DNA from: Leptospiraceae bacterium
GTDB taxonomy: Bacteria; Spirochaetota; Leptospiria; Leptospirales; Leptospiraceae
Direction: 5' to 3'
Assembly (NCBI GenBank): GCA_017996175.1
Contig: JAGOHK010000004.1
Location: 1 to 64,000, forward strand
DNA length: 64,000 bases
A program made the position numbers and the translations under genes. Under the pieces are notes generated by a model that was given only the letters and a program-made list of their open reading frames with translations, had not been told where the DNA came from and searched no databases. Position 1 is the first letter of the stretch, and each line of letters opens with the position of its first letter. Shown piece by piece: positions 45,611 through 56,728 of the stretch.

Positions 45611-48600
45611 ATGGGGTCAATCTCTGGTTATCAGATATTAGAGCAGTTAAATGAGAACTCTAATTATATTTTATGGAAAGGATTAGATTCTCATAATAGA
45701 CCTATTATTTGTAAAGTTCTAAAGTGGGATAGTGTAAATCCTAGAGAAAAGGCACTACTTCGCAATGAATACGAAATTTTAAAATCCTTCGAGGGTAAAC
45801 CTTATATTATTCAAGTCTACGAACTTATAGAAAAAGAGGATACCTTTGCTCTTGTTCAGGAAGATTTTGGAGGTAAGTCGATTCGTTCTTTGTTAAACGA
45901 AAGAAAATTCACTCTACCAGAAATATTAAAGATAGGAATTTCTGCCGCATCAGCACTCTCTCAGATTCATTCAAGCGGAGTGATTCATAAAGATATTAAT
46001 CCGGCTAATCTAGTGTTAAACCCTGAAACGGGGGAAATGAAAATTATAGATTTTGGAATCTCTGAGCGTATTTCTCTAAAGTCATTTTCCTTAGATAATC
46101 CAGATAAATTAGAGGGTACTTTAGCCTATATTTCTCCTGAGCAAACAGGTCGAATGAATCGTCATATAGATCATAGATCTGATTTGTATTCACTTGGAAT
46201 CACATTGTATGAACTTTTCTGCGGTACTATTCCATTTACTTCAAGTGATCCTCTCGAAATTGTTCATGCGCATATTGCTACTTATCCACTGGATCCGAGC
46301 ACGGTTAATCCTAATTTGCCGGAGGTAATCTCTGAAATAATAAATAAGTTGTTAGAAAAAATTGGAGAAGCAAGATACCAGTCAGCTCTTGGACTAAAAT
46401 ACGATTTAGAAAAATGTTTAAATTCATTATTAACAAGTGGTACAGTCGAAAAATTTGAAATTGCGAAAAATGATTTTTCTTCAAGCTTTCAAATTCCTCA
46501 AAAATTATTTGGTCGGCAAGAGGATATTATTCAACTGTTTGATGCCTATACAAATGCATTCGAAGGAAATAAAACCAGTGTATTAATCGAAGGACTTTCG
46601 GGAGCAGGCAAATCTGCGTTAGTCCACGAACTATTTAAAATCCTAAAAAATTTTCCGGGTGTAAAAACGTATTATATATCAGGTAAATTTGATCAATTCC
46701 AAAAGAGTATTCCGTATTATGCGTTTAATAAAGCATTTAATTCGTATATTTCTTTTTTACTTTCTGAAAATAAAGATTTTATTTCTTCTAAAAAAGTAGA
46801 AATTCTAGAAGCGCTTGGCGGAATGGGTAGAGTATTACTCGAAATTATCCCCGATTTAGAACTTATCACAGGAAAATTAGAAAACATAGATGAATTAGAT
46901 GCATCACAGGCGCAAAATAGATTATTTTATGTGTTTAAAAAATTTATTTTAGCTATTTGTAATAATACAAATCCAGTTGTACTATTCATTGACGATTTAC
47001 AATGGGTTGACTCTGGATCACTCGGGCTTATTAAAATTCTATTCAACGATAGTGATATAAAACATTTACTTTTTATCGGTGCTTACAGGAATAATGAAAT
47101 TACCCCCGGACATCCTTTTTCTATTTTACTTTCAGAGTCAAAAGAGAAAGGGGCAAATATTGAAACCATATTGGTAGATAACTTAAAAATTGGGGATATT
47201 AAGTTGCTGGTTTCTGAAACATTGTATAAGTCAGAAGCGGATATTACTGAATTAGCCGAATTAATTTTTTCCAAAACATCTGGAAATCCTTTTTTTGTGA
47301 ATCAATTTTTGAAATCTCTCTATGAGAAAAATTTAATTTATTTCGATTACAGTAATTCTAATCATCCTGAATGGAAGTGGGACTTTGATAAAATTCTGTA
47401 TGAAAAAATTACAGATAATGTCGTTATTCTCATGACCGAAAAAATACGAGAGCTTTCGACTGAAGCTGTTTTCTCTTTGCAAATTGCATCTTGTTTAGGA
47501 AATCGTTTTTCTTTGCGAATGCTTGCATTAATTTTAGAGAAAGATTTAAAAGAGTCTTTTAGTATACTCTGGCAAGCAATCCAGAAAAATCTTCTCATCC
47601 CGATTGGCGAATACAAAATTATTTTAATGTCCAAGGGTAATGATGATTTTCCGAACGAATTTGATTTAGAAATTAATTTTATTCATGATAGGGTTCAGCA
47701 GTCTGCTTACAGCCTGATAAAAGAAGTTACTAAAAAAAATCTTCATCATAAAATTGGAAAGATGTACTTCGCGAAAATGACAAAGGAAGAAAGGCTCGAG
47801 AGGATATTCGAGATTATTCACCATTTGAATTACGGCTCTGAATTATTTGAAACGGAATTAGAGAAACTCGAACTGGCAAAGTTAAATTTAGAGACCGGCA
47901 GGCGAGCAAAACTTTCTGGAGCTTACGAAGCGGCTTTAGTTTATTTTGAGAAAGGAATTGATTTACTAAAACAAGTAACAGGTTCGGAAGAAATATTGTT
48001 ATTAAATCTAGCTTTTAATACAGAGGCATCTGAGAGTTCATGGTTACTCGGGCAAATGGATAAAATGCATTCCTACGCAAAATTATCATTATCTCTAGCA
48101 AGATACCCTTTAGAAAAAGTAAAAACATACAAAGTGTTAATTACTTTTTATGTATCGTCGGGACTAGGTATTGAAGCAATTCATCGCGCTGTGGAAATTT
48201 TGAAAGAGTTAGGTGTGAATACATCTCCGTTTCCGTCACAGTTATCTGTTATATCTGAATTAATTAAAACCAAACTGACACTCGCTGGTAAAAAAATGGA
48301 AGACCTCGGAAATCTTCCTAAGTTAGAAAATCCAACATCCCTTGCAATTATGGAGATACTCTCTGTTGCCTCCTCGCCGGCTTACAGTAATTCGCCCAAT
48401 CTTTTACCAATTTTAGTATTTAAGCAGGTCTCTATTACCGCCAAACAAGGATTTACCTTAGCGTCTTCCTTTGCTTACACAACTCTGGCGCTAATTTATT
48501 GTGGTGTCTTAAATGATATTACTTCGGGTTATGAGTTTGGAAAGCTGGGTATGAGTTTACTCGGGAAAGTGCCATCAGCAGAATTTAAAGGCAAAACAAT

Positions 48601-51388
48601 TACGGTCTATAATGGCTTTGTTCATTTCTGGAAAGAGTCTTTGCGAAGTACGTTAGATTCACTGCTCGAAGGATATAAAATTAGTCTAGAAACGGGTGAT
48701 TTAGAATATGCGGGTATTGGCTGTTATCTCTACTGTTTACATTCTATGCTTGTAGGGAAAGAGTTAAGAAATTTAGAAATAGAAATGGAAATTTATGATA
48801 AGGTACTTGATAATTTGAATCAATCAAATCGATTGCCTTATTTCAAAATGTTTTATCAGTACATCTATAATTTTACAGGCAAACAAGAATTTCCCGCAAG
48901 TCTGAATGGAAAAATTTTTAGTCCAGAAAAAAGTCTTCCTATTCTTAAAGAGAGAAAGGATAGAAATGGATTTTTTACTATAAATTTTTTACAGGGAATA
49001 TTAGAATATCATTTTGGAAGTATTGACTCTGCTATTGAATATCTAGATGAGTCGGAAAAAGATGCTGAGACAGTAATTGCTTCACCTAACTTGCCGCTTT
49101 CTATTTTCTATCAATCCCTTGTTCATATACGTTATGCGAAAGATAAAGGAAGTAAAATCAAACGTGCTAGTTTAAAAATTATAAAGAGAAATCAAAAAAG
49201 AATACTTTTCTGGAGTAAACATTCTCCAACAAATTTCTTGCACAAATACTATCTAGTTGAAGCTGAGTTAGCTGGACTTTTACAAAAAGAAAACAAAGCA
49301 AAAGAATACTATGACTTAGCCATTTTATATGCAAGGCAGAATGAATATATACAGGAAGAGGCTCTTTCGTGGGAGTTAGGTGGAAAATTCTTTGCAGGCA
49401 GAAATGAAATTTTAGCAGAGATGTACATGCAGAAGGCTTACACGTGTTATCTGAAGTGGGGAAGTTTCGCAAAGACAAAAAGTTTAGAGAGTCTGTATCC
49501 AGTGTATATCCGAAATCTAAAAGCATTACAGCTTCATAAAGATGCGGCTAATAGAACGAAAACAAATATTTTAAATCTAACTGATAGAGCAAATTCTTCT
49601 ACAACTTCTAGAATGGATAATTTAGATCTGAATTCTATTTTGAAAGCATCACAGGCTCTTTCGAGTGAAATTGATTTAGCTATTTTAATTTCCAGTTTAA
49701 TGAAAGTAATGGCGGAGAATGCAGGTGCCGAAAAAGGATATTTAATCATTGAAGAAGACGGAGTTTTTTGGATTGAAGCAAAGTATGGAGCGGATAAGGA
49801 AGAGTTTGTCCGAACCCCACTTTCCGAATTCGAAAACATGGCTATTTCTATTGTAAATTATGTTATCAATTCTAAAACTTCTATAGTATTAGATAATGCT
49901 TTTGAACAATCAAATCATACAGATACTTATATTAAATCGAGCAAACCAAAGTCTATTCTTTGTATGCCGCTTCTCAATCGTGGAGAAATGTCTGGAATTT
50001 TATACCTCGAAAATAATTTAATTTCAGGAGCATTTACACCGCAAAGTCTAAATTTATTGAACCTACTCTCTTCACAAGCAGCGATTTCCATTCAGAATGC
50101 AAGGTTTTACAAACATCTAAAACAAGTCAATCAGGCTTATGAAAGGTTTGTGCCTAGAGAATTTTTACAACTACTTGAAAAGAAAAGTATCCTAGATGTA
50201 GAACTAGGACAATTTACGCAGCGGCAAATGACTGTTCTCTTTTGTGATATTAGAGACTTTACTACCCTTTCGGAAGAGATGAACCCGGAAGAGAATTTTA
50301 AATTCATTAATTCTTTTTTACGTCGGATGGAGCCTGCTATCTCTAAAAATAAGGGTTTTATTGATAAATATATCGGGGATGCAATTATGGCGTTATTTAG
50401 CCTGAGAGCGGATGATGCATTGTTAGCCGCATTAGAAATGAGGGTAAACCTTGCTGGATACAATTTGCATCGTGAAAAAAGTAATTATTATCCAATCCGC
50501 ATTGGGATTGGAATCAATACAGGAGATTTGATGCTTGGAACGATAGGCGGAAAGTCTAGAATGGATGGTACGGTTATTTCTGACTCTGTAAATCTCGCTG
50601 CAAGAATTGAATCTTTAACAAAAACATTTCACACACCGATTCTTGTTTCTGAATACCTAGTAGAAAAATTACAAAATAAGAATCAATTTTATTTGCGAGA
50701 AGTTGACCGAGTAAAAGTAAAAGGAAAAGAAAAACCAGTTACTATTTTTGAATGTTTTAACTGCGACAAACAAGATGTAATCGACAGAAAGTTGGAAACA
50801 CTAGACAAATACAACTCAGGACTGAAAGCATTTAGAGAAGGAAATTTAAAGGAAGCGAAAATTTATTTCATGGACTGCCAGAGAATTTGTCCTGAAGATC
50901 CAATTCCTGTAATCTATATCAATCGCTGTAATAATCTACTATCTGAGAATACGGATAATACAATTAATTCTAGTTTTTTAGGTGCAGAGCCAGCAGGTTC
51001 TAAAAAGATACTTCTCATAGATGATAACTATGCGATGTTGGAATATATGGCTCATATTTTTTCTAAAAATCGTTATGAAGTTATTTTAGCCGAGAGTGAA
51101 AAAGATGCCTTAGTTAAATACGAAAGTTTTCGTCCCGATTTTGTCCTGACCGATTTGAATTTGGAACATGGGGGTAATGGGTATTCACTTATTCAGTCAA
51201 TCAAGCGAATAGGTGTGAGATACAATATAAACCCAATTTTAATTTTGATCACAGCCGATATATCGCAAGATGCAGAAAGCAAAGCAAAACAAATGGGAGC
51301 AGATTTGTTCTTTAAGAAACCAATTCATTTTGATAGTCTTTTTGAAAAATTAAATGTCGCAATGGCAAATAAAGGGCTGTCTAATTGA
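45611..51388 (+). CDS. Kinase-AAA-GAF-cyclase-receiver multidomain signalling protein
   Basis: This 1,925-residue cytoplasmic protein combines five modules. A Ser/Thr kinase-like domain (1-275) has HKDINPANLVL and IIDFGISE in place of DFG, where the RD-Asp and DFG-Asp are retained. An AAA/STAND ATPase (300-600) has GLSGAGKSALVHE and VLFIDDLQWVDS. A TPR-like helical region runs to about 1300. GAF near 1345-1500 has GAEKGYLIIEED. A class III cyclase (1535-1720) has VLFCDIRDFTTLSEE and DKYIGDAIMALF. A receiver domain (1795-1920) has LLIDDN, FVLTDLN and LITAD. It probably integrates phosphotransfer, ligand sensing and cyclic nucleotide output. The PP2C gene follows 4 bases after the stop. Confidence 0.92.
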   Translation: MGSISGYQILEQLNENSNYILWKGLDSHNRPIICKVLKWDSVNPREKALLRNEYEILKSFEGKPYIIQVYELIEKEDTFALVQEDFGGKSIRSLLNERKFTLPEILKIGISAASALSQIHSSGVIHKDINPANLVLNPETGEMKIIDFGISERISLKSFSLDNPDKLEGTLAYISPEQTGRMNRHIDHRSDLYSLGITLYELFCGTIPFTSSDPLEIVHAHIATYPLDPSTVNPNLPEVISEIINKLLEKIGEARYQSALGLKYDLEKCLNSLLTSGTVEKFEIAKNDFSSSFQIPQKLFGRQEDIIQLFDAYTNAFEGNKTSVLIEGLSGAGKSALVHELFKILKNFPGVKTYYISGKFDQFQKSIPYYAFNKAFNSYISFLLSENKDFISSKKVEILEALGGMGRVLLEIIPDLELITGKLENIDELDASQAQNRLFYVFKKFILAICNNTNPVVLFIDDLQWVDSGSLGLIKILFNDSDIKHLLFIGAYRNNEITPGHPFSILLSESKEKGANIETILVDNLKIGDIKLLVSETLYKSEADITELAELIFSKTSGNPFFVNQFLKSLYEKNLIYFDYSNSNHPEWKWDFDKILYEKITDNVVILMTEKIRELSTEAVFSLQIASCLGNRFSLRMLALILEKDLKESFSILWQAIQKNLLIPIGEYKIILMSKGNDDFPNEFDLEINFIHDRVQQSAYSLIKEVTKKNLHHKIGKMYFAKMTKEERLERIFEIIHHLNYGSELFETELEKLELAKLNLETGRRAKLSGAYEAALVYFEKGIDLLKQVTGSEEILLLNLAFNTEASESSWLLGQMDKMHSYAKLSLSLARYPLEKVKTYKVLITFYVSSGLGIEAIHRAVEILKELGVNTSPFPSQLSVISELIKTKLTLAGKKMEDLGNLPKLENPTSLAIMEILSVASSPAYSNSPNLLPILVFKQVSITAKQGFTLASSFAYTTLALIYCGVLNDITSGYEFGKLGMSLLGKVPSAEFKGKTITVYNGFVHFWKESLRSTLDSLLEGYKISLETGDLEYAGIGCYLYCLHSMLVGKELRNLEIEMEIYDKVLDNLNQSNRLPYFKMFYQYIYNFTGKQEFPASLNGKIFSPEKSLPILKERKDRNGFFTINFLQGILEYHFGSIDSAIEYLDESEKDAETVIASPNLPLSIFYQSLVHIRYAKDKGSKIKRASLKIIKRNQKRILFWSKHSPTNFLHKYYLVEAELAGLLQKENKAKEYYDLAILYARQNEYIQEEALSWELGGKFFAGRNEILAEMYMQKAYTCYLKWGSFAKTKSLESLYPVYIRNLKALQLHKDAANRTKTNILNLTDRANSSTTSRMDNLDLNSILKASQALSSEIDLAILISSLMKVMAENAGAEKGYLIIEEDGVFWIEAKYGADKEEFVRTPLSEFENMAISIVNYVINSKTSIVLDNAFEQSNHTDTYIKSSKPKSILCMPLLNRGEMSGILYLENNLISGAFTPQSLNLLNLLSSQAAISIQNARFYKHLKQVNQAYERFVPREFLQLLEKKSILDVELGQFTQRQMTVLFCDIRDFTTLSEEMNPEENFKFINSFLRRMEPAISKNKGFIDKYIGDAIMALFSLRADDALLAALEMRVNLAGYNLHREKSNYYPIRIGIGINTGDLMLGTIGGKSRMDGTVISDSVNLAARIESLTKTFHTPILVSEYLVEKLQNKNQFYLREVDRVKVKGKEKPVTIFECFNCDKQDVIDRKLETLDKYNSGLKAFREGNLKEAKIYFMDCQRICPEDPIPVIYINRCNNLLSENTDNTINSSFLGAEPAGSKKILLIDDNYAMLEYMAHIFSKNRYEVILAESEKDALVKYESFRPDFVLTDLNLEHGGNGYSLIQSIKRIGVRYNINPILILITADISQDAESKAKQMGADLFFKKPIHFDSLFEKLNVAMANKGLSN

Positions 51389-51392
51389 ATAC

Positions 51393-52832
51393 ATGAACAA
51401 ATTAGCATATATAGATAATCTCAGTGAAGATCTAAACGATCGCCTTCTCAGAGAAATGGTTTTTAAACGACTCATGAAAGAATATGGAAGAGTCATTGAA
51501 AGAGAACTGAGGAAAAACCCGATTACCCTCGCACGTAAGATGGCAGCGGGTAATACCTACAAAGATTTTTTGCTAGACCAATTAGAGGAAGTGCATAGAG
51601 AAATTGGAGAGTTCACACCTGGTCCCTCTTTTTTTGAGAAATTGTATCTAGAGCATTTGGATGATGGAGAATTTGAGAATACAACAGCTAAGAACCTAAT
51701 ACTGACTTACCGTTATCGAATAGAAAGTTTTTTACACTCAGAGAATTTTGCGATGGATATTAAATTACGTGCGACGATTGAAAAAGTAGTTTCACGGCTA
51801 ATAGAGATTCCAGACTACATTGGAAATTTTAACTTACAAGAACAACATATTCGGGCTGAAATGATTGGTGCAGTTTTAAAAGATGGAGATGATGAGTTCA
51901 AACGAAAAGCAACTGCCCTAATTGAAAAACAATCTCTGATCGTGATGAATACGATGAATGAAATATTTGTCAAGCGGCTAACGGATACTTTGATTGAAGA
52001 AAATCTTCTTAAAAAAGAATTACTCTCCAGACAAAAAGCGATGCAAGAAGAACTTGTGCGCGCGAAAAAAATTCAAGAAAATCTTCTTCCGAAAAGTTTT
52101 CCATCGAATATGGGATTAAAATTTTACGCTAGTTATATCCCGATGGAAACAGTCGGGGGAGATTTTTACGATGTGCAGATATTTCCCAATCCAGAGGAGG
52201 CTCCACTGGATAAAGTCGGGATATTAATTGCTGATGTTTCGGGACACGGTGTTCCAGCGGCATTTATCGCTTCCATGGCGAAAATTAGTTGGCAAAATAA
52301 TTTTGAGCAATACAAAACTCCGTCTGCCATTTTGCAGAGACTCAATTTACAAATGTTAGAAAATACGGCAGGGCATTTTTTAACTGCGTTTTTAGGTGTA
52401 TTCGAAACACGGGTGAGGCACAATCCAACTATGGATTTGAATTTGGGCAATGAAGATTCAAGCTGGCGCGGAATTTTTCGTTATGCCTCGGCAGGACATT
52501 TTTCGCCTTATATCATTCGCAAAAATATGGACTCGATTACTTTAAAAGTAAAAGGTTCGATGATTGGAGTTTTTCAAAATATTCGAATTGATGAATATGC
52601 AGTGGATTATTATAAAGGAGATAGATTCATATTTTTTACGGATGGGCTTTTAGAGGCAAAGAATCAGACAGGAGAAATTCTCGGAGAAGAGAGACTTTAC
52701 CAAATTTTTGAGGCATCTAGAAACTTAGAAGGCAAAAGAGCCTGTGAATTTATATTAGAAAAATTATGGGATTTTGCAGATGGCAAGACCATAGAAGATG
52801 ATATTACACTTTTAATTATTGATGTAGACTAA
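51393..52832 (+). CDS. SpoIIE/PP2C-type protein phosphatase
   Basis: This 479-residue protein has an all-helical N-terminal region (residues 1-225) ending in a coiled coil ([16 protein letters not shown]). The SpoIIE phosphatase domain has [10 protein letters not shown], the metal-binding [20 protein letters not shown] and [10 protein letters not shown] start at the ATG 4 bases after the kinase-cyclase stop; the ATG at 51354 overlaps the upstream gene's end. The N-terminal part could receive a signal from the kinase giant. It probably dephosphorylates an anti-sigma-type or kinase partner. Confidence 0.92.
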   Translation: MNKLAYIDNLSEDLNDRLLREMVFKRLMKEYGRVIERELRKNPITLARKMAAGNTYKDFLLDQLEEVHREIGEFTPGPSFFEKLYLEHLDDGEFENTTAKNLILTYRYRIESFLHSENFAMDIKLRATIEKVVSRLIEIPDYIGNFNLQEQHIRAEMIGAVLKDGDDEFKRKATALIEKQSLIVMNTMNEIFVKRLTDTLIEENLLKKELLSRQKAMQEELVRAKKIQENLLPKSFPSNMGLKFYASYIPMETVGGDFYDVQIFPNPEEAPLDKVGILIADVSGHGVPAAFIASMAKISWQNNFEQYKTPSAILQRLNLQMLENTAGHFLTAFLGVFETRVRHNPTMDLNLGNEDSSWRGIFRYASAGHFSPYIIRKNMDSITLKVKGSMIGVFQNIRIDEYAVDYYKGDRFIFFTDGLLEAKNQTGEILGEERLYQIFEASRNLEGKRACEFILEKLWDFADGKTIEDDITLLIIDVD

Positions 52833-52842
52833 AGGAATTTTT

Positions 52843-53859
52843 ATGAAAAAAAGACGGCTTGGAAAATCGGCGATGGTGGTTTCGGAAATCGGAATGGGGA
52901 CAATGACGTTCGGCTCCACCTGTGATGAACCGACTAGTTTTAAAATTTTGGATAAAGCATTCGACGCAGGAATTGATTTTTATGACACAGCAGAAATTTA
53001 CCCTGTTCCACCTGAAGAAAAATACGTTCACCGCACAGAAGAAATTGTAGGTAAATGGCTAAAGACTAAACCTAGAGACTCTGTTCTTATAGCAACGAAA
53101 GTTTGTGGACCCGGACATGGTTGGTTTGTCCCACCAGTTCGCAACGGCAAAACAGCATTAGACCGTCATCATATTGTGCGCGCAATCGAAGGGAGTTTAC
53201 GCCGATTAGGCACGGATTATGTAGACTTATACCAATCCCACTGGCCTGATCCTGACATGATGTACGAAGAAACCATGTACGCGCTTTCTGAATTAGTTAG
53301 TAGCGGCAAAGTGCGATATGTCGGTTGTAGCAACGAAACTCCCTGGGGACTTATGAAAAGCCTATGGGCATCGGAAAAAAACCGCCTTGTTCGTTATGAA
53401 AGTATACAAAATAATTTCAGTATGTTAAACCGTCGTTTTGAAGATGCGCTCTCAGAGGTTTGTAAAAAGGAAAGTATTAGTCTTCTTCCATATTCTCCGA
53501 TTGCGGGAGGAGTTCTTTCTGGAAAATACAATGGCGGCAAAGTTCCCGAAAACGCTCGTTTTAGCAGATACGCTAAGTTAGGCGACAGACAAAAAAGAAT
53601 GTCTAACCGTTTTTTAAATGATCTTACTTTAAAAGCTACTGATGAGTTTTTAAAAATTGCAAAAGAGGCTAATATGAGTTTGGTTACGATGGCTGTGGCT
53701 TGGAGCAAACAACATGATTTCGTAGCTTCAACGTTGATTGGAGCAAATACAGTAGAGCAATTAGCTGATTCTCTAAAAGCAACGGATGTAGTTTTATCAC
53801 AAGATGTATTAAACAAGATCAATGAAGTTTCGAAGAGTGTTCCTTACCCGATGGGGTAA
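52843..53859 (+). CDS. Aldo/keto reductase family protein
   Basis: This 338-residue NADPH-dependent oxidoreductase has the TIM-barrel aldo/keto reductase fold. [12 protein letters not shown] carries the catalytic Asp and Tyr, IATKVCGPG the catalytic Lys, and [12 protein letters not shown] the catalytic His. [13 protein letters not shown] and [12 protein letters not shown] complete the cofactor site. An AAAGGA ribosome site precedes the ATG. It resembles the Tas branch of the family. The substrate is unknown. Confidence 0.95.
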   Translation: MKKRRLGKSAMVVSEIGMGTMTFGSTCDEPTSFKILDKAFDAGIDFYDTAEIYPVPPEEKYVHRTEEIVGKWLKTKPRDSVLIATKVCGPGHGWFVPPVRNGKTALDRHHIVRAIEGSLRRLGTDYVDLYQSHWPDPDMMYEETMYALSELVSSGKVRYVGCSNETPWGLMKSLWASEKNRLVRYESIQNNFSMLNRRFEDALSEVCKKESISLLPYSPIAGGVLSGKYNGGKVPENARFSRYAKLGDRQKRMSNRFLNDLTLKATDEFLKIAKEANMSLVTMAVAWSKQHDFVASTLIGANTVEQLADSLKATDVVLSQDVLNKINEVSKSVPYPMG

Positions 53860-53907
53860 AAAAGCATTCGCCATGCTTCGATTGTAGCCACTGAGGGGAC
53901 TGATTCT

Positions 53908-53977
53908 GTCACCCCCGAAATTTTCTGTCGGGGGTCTCAATAACTACAGATTCCCAACAGAAAATTTTGGGAATGAC
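53908..53977 (+). repeat. GTCATTCCC/GGGAATGAC palindromic repeat
   Basis: The left arm GTCACCCCCGAAATTTTCTG (53908-53927) is inversely repeated by CAGAAAATTTTGGGAATGAC (53958-53977). The centre has CGGGGGTCTC and GATTCCC. Related elements lie at 57300-57422 and, shorter, at 3884-3944. It could form a long hairpin downstream of the aldo/keto reductase gene. Confidence 0.75.
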
Positions 53978-53986
53978 AAATACAAA

Positions 53987-55339
53987 ATGAAACCGTACAC
54001 AGAAAATCCAATTTTATTAACTACTAAGATTGTTACTCTCAACTCATCTTTACAGGGCGTTAGTCCCGATACAAACCTAACTTTTCGTTATACTGATATT
54101 GGAGACGAGGTAACTTACGAACAAAGAGGGCGTGGTAAAAATAAATTTGCAAAGGTAGAATCTATTTTACGGGCAAATGAGTATAATCCTCGTTGTCGTC
54201 ATTTTGCAGACTGTGGAGGATGCAGTGGTCAGCATATTGCTTACGAACGACAATTCCAAGTTAAAACAAAAGAAATTTTAGAGAAGTTTAAAGCCAATCA
54301 TAACTTCCAGCCTGACTTGGCTCCTGCAACTAAACTATACAATTATCGCAATCGAATGGACTTTGCTGTGTTTCCTGGGTTTATCGGACTCAGGCAGGCG
54401 GAAAATTTTCGTAGGATTATAAATGTTAGTAAATGCGAATTGCAATCTGATTGGGCTAATCAAGAGTTAACGCAATTACGAAATTTAATCCAAAAAGAAT
54501 TTTCTAATCTACCATTAGATAGAAGAACAGGAGAAGGGTATTTAAAGTATATAACCCTTAGAACAAATCAGACTTCCTCTGATACGATAACGATTTTTAC
54601 ATTCATCGAGGAGTTTCAGGATACAGAGTTAGAGGAAAAATTCATTTCCGAAGTATTGAAATTTTCTAGGTCAAATAATATTGTTTTTTGTTATAACCGC
54701 AAACAGTCAGAAGTTTCGGCGGATGGAAAACTAAAAATAGTTAGAGGCAAATCTTACTTTACCGAAGAAATCCATGGAAAACAAATTCAAGTTCCGTTTA
54801 ATTCTTTTTTTCAGCCTAATCCGGACGGGTTTATACCTATTATCCGGTTCATAGAAGAAATTTTACAAAATACTGAATCCTCTACTTTGATAGATTTGTT
54901 TTGCGGGAATGGATTTTTTAGTATTTTATTTGGAGATAGATTCCAACATCTAATTGGATATGATTGGGTGGAAAGTTCTATTCAAACAGCGACAGAGAAT
55001 CTAACGCGGATTTACCCCGATAAAAAAATTAAATTCGAAAAAAAAGATCTTTTACAATTCAAAGATGTATTTACAAGTTCTAACTCGATTCCGAAAGATT
55101 CGATTTTAATTTTAGATCCGCCTCGAAATGGAATCGGAACGAAATTAACTGAATATATTTTAGAATCAGAGATCGAAAATATTCTTTACGTTTCTTGTAA
55201 TCCAAATTCGCAATTGGAAGATTTAAAAATTCTCTCTCAAAAATACCAAATTTTGTCCGGTTTGATTACAGATCCTTACCCTCATACACCGCATCTAGAA
55301 TCTGTTTTATTTTTAAAACGGGAACCTGCTTGGGTCTAA
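53987..55339 (+). CDS. TrmA/RumA-family RNA uracil-C5 methyltransferase
   Basis: This 450-residue SAM-dependent methyltransferase modifies uridine in 23S rRNA (RlmD/RlmC type) or tRNA. An N-terminal TRAM-like region precedes the iron-sulfur motif CRHFADCGGCSGQH (Cys70, 76, 79). FNSFFQPNPDG, the SAM-binding LIDLFCGNGFFSI, DPPRNGIG and the catalytic cysteine motif LYVSCNPNSQLEDL follow in order. The gene is intact. The exact uridine target cannot be read from sequence alone. Confidence 0.93.
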   Translation: MKPYTENPILLTTKIVTLNSSLQGVSPDTNLTFRYTDIGDEVTYEQRGRGKNKFAKVESILRANEYNPRCRHFADCGGCSGQHIAYERQFQVKTKEILEKFKANHNFQPDLAPATKLYNYRNRMDFAVFPGFIGLRQAENFRRIINVSKCELQSDWANQELTQLRNLIQKEFSNLPLDRRTGEGYLKYITLRTNQTSSDTITIFTFIEEFQDTELEEKFISEVLKFSRSNNIVFCYNRKQSEVSADGKLKIVRGKSYFTEEIHGKQIQVPFNSFFQPNPDGFIPIIRFIEEILQNTESSTLIDLFCGNGFFSILFGDRFQHLIGYDWVESSIQTATENLTRIYPDKKIKFEKKDLLQFKDVFTSSNSIPKDSILILDPPRNGIGTKLTEYILESEIENILYVSCNPNSQLEDLKILSQKYQILSGLITDPYPHTPHLESVLFLKREPAWV

Positions 55340-55374
55340 TGAAATATGCTGTGTTAAGTTAAGGAAACTTTGGC

Positions 55375-55430
55375 GGTCACTGAGCGAAGCTTGGACTGAG
55401 CCTGTCGAATGTGTCGAAGTGACGACTATA
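55375..55430 (+). repeat. Short dispersed repeat with AGTGAC ends
   Basis: GGTCACTGAGCGAAGCTTGG and GAGCCTGTCGAATGTGTCGA followed by AGTGACGAC resemble the common dispersed repeats bounded by GTCACT/AGTGAC. It lies downstream of the methyltransferase gene. No coding content. Confidence 0.45.
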
Positions 55431-55498
55431 ATTAAAAGTCCTTGCATCGAACTTACATTGTAATAAATATAATACACCAAGACTATGGACACCGATAA

Positions 55499-56725
55499 AT
55501 GATAAATATGAATTTTAAAAAAGAAAATCAAAGAAAATTGAACCCATTTCATTTCGTTCTAGTTGTAATCATTTTTTTATTGGAGGCTTGTTTTGTGAAA
55601 AATGTGACTCATAGTAATTTTTGGGAAAGTTTTTTTTCGAACCAGCAGCTTCTGATAAACAAGTATGAGGATACTAATCTTTATCCGATTCTTTTTGGTT
55701 CACTAAAACCGGAAGAAGAAAAATTGATTTTTAAAAAGAACGAAGATTTTTACTTAACCGGCTCAGTAGTTAGAGAAAATGGCACACTGATTCCAAAGAT
55801 TGACAATAAAGAAGAAATGGGGGATAATGATGAGTATTTCACAAAAGTAGAATACCAAAAGTCTTCCTTTAAAGATAGACCGACTTATAAAATAAAACGT
55901 AAAACTACTTTTAAATATCCGCAGTATACAATGAAAGATTTTTTCCATTGGTTAGAAGTGTTTTCTAGCTCGGTGAATAATGAAGAACAGTTAGCTATAT
56001 TGGATCGTTCCATTGTTTACCAGTTCTTATGCGCTGAATTCAAATGTAAAAGCGAATTGGAGACAGATTCCGCAACTCTATCCTTCGCCTTAGACGCAAG
56101 GATGAAGAAACAATACAAAACATTTTACACAAAGCTAAATGATACACTCGGAAAAGTAAAATTCAAAGTAAAACTCTTTTCTAAATCTAAGAAAATCGGA
56201 GAAATCTATTCTGAGGGTAAGACTATTTATGCGAAGATTCTACATTTCCAAAAAGGAGAATTGCAAAACTTACAAAGTCTAACGTTATTCTTTGAAGTAG
56301 ATTTGAATTTTTATGGTTTAAAAATTCATGTACAAAATCTAGAATACCATTTGAATATAAAACATTCAGAAACTTTAGAAACTATGACGGGGAAATTTCC
56401 GATTTACCCCAAGTATACAGTTAGCGGAAACCTGTTTTATGTTATCCCACCCGGGCTGATTAATATATTCATCCCACAGGACATTGACTCTTACATGGCG
56501 GATTATTTTGATTTACTCACACGCACAGGGGATTCCGAAGGAGCAAATTTTACAACTAAGATTAAAAAGTTAGAGGATAACCAAGTGTTAGTGCAGTTTG
56601 AATCCTACTCGGAAATCTTCCAAAAACCGTTTCGCCCTCTTGCCTCTAACAAAAAAGAAAAACGAGAAGGTAGAGATTTTTATTTGGATTTACGAAATAA
56701 GATTGTGGAAGATTTGAAACCGTAG
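55499..56725 (+). CDS. Hypothetical lipoprotein of 408 residues
   Basis: A basic N-terminus and a lipobox-like segment (FHFVLVVIIFLLEAC, cysteine near residue 32) suggest export as a lipoprotein. The mature protein is rich in Lys and Phe and beta-prone, with no motif I recognise. The second in-frame ATG at 55508 is an equally possible start. It lies between a repeat and a convergent gene. Unknown function. Confidence 0.65.
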   Translation: MINMNFKKENQRKLNPFHFVLVVIIFLLEACFVKNVTHSNFWESFFSNQQLLINKYEDTNLYPILFGSLKPEEEKLIFKKNEDFYLTGSVVRENGTLIPKIDNKEEMGDNDEYFTKVEYQKSSFKDRPTYKIKRKTTFKYPQYTMKDFFHWLEVFSSSVNNEEQLAILDRSIVYQFLCAEFKCKSELETDSATLSFALDARMKKQYKTFYTKLNDTLGKVKFKVKLFSKSKKIGEIYSEGKTIYAKILHFQKGELQNLQSLTLFFEVDLNFYGLKIHVQNLEYHLNIKHSETLETMTGKFPIYPKYTVSGNLFYVIPPGLINIFIPQDIDSYMADYFDLLTRTGDSEGANFTTKIKKLEDNQVLVQFESYSEIFQKPFRPLASNKKEKREGRDFYLDLRNKIVEDLKP

Positions 56726-56728
56726 GAA

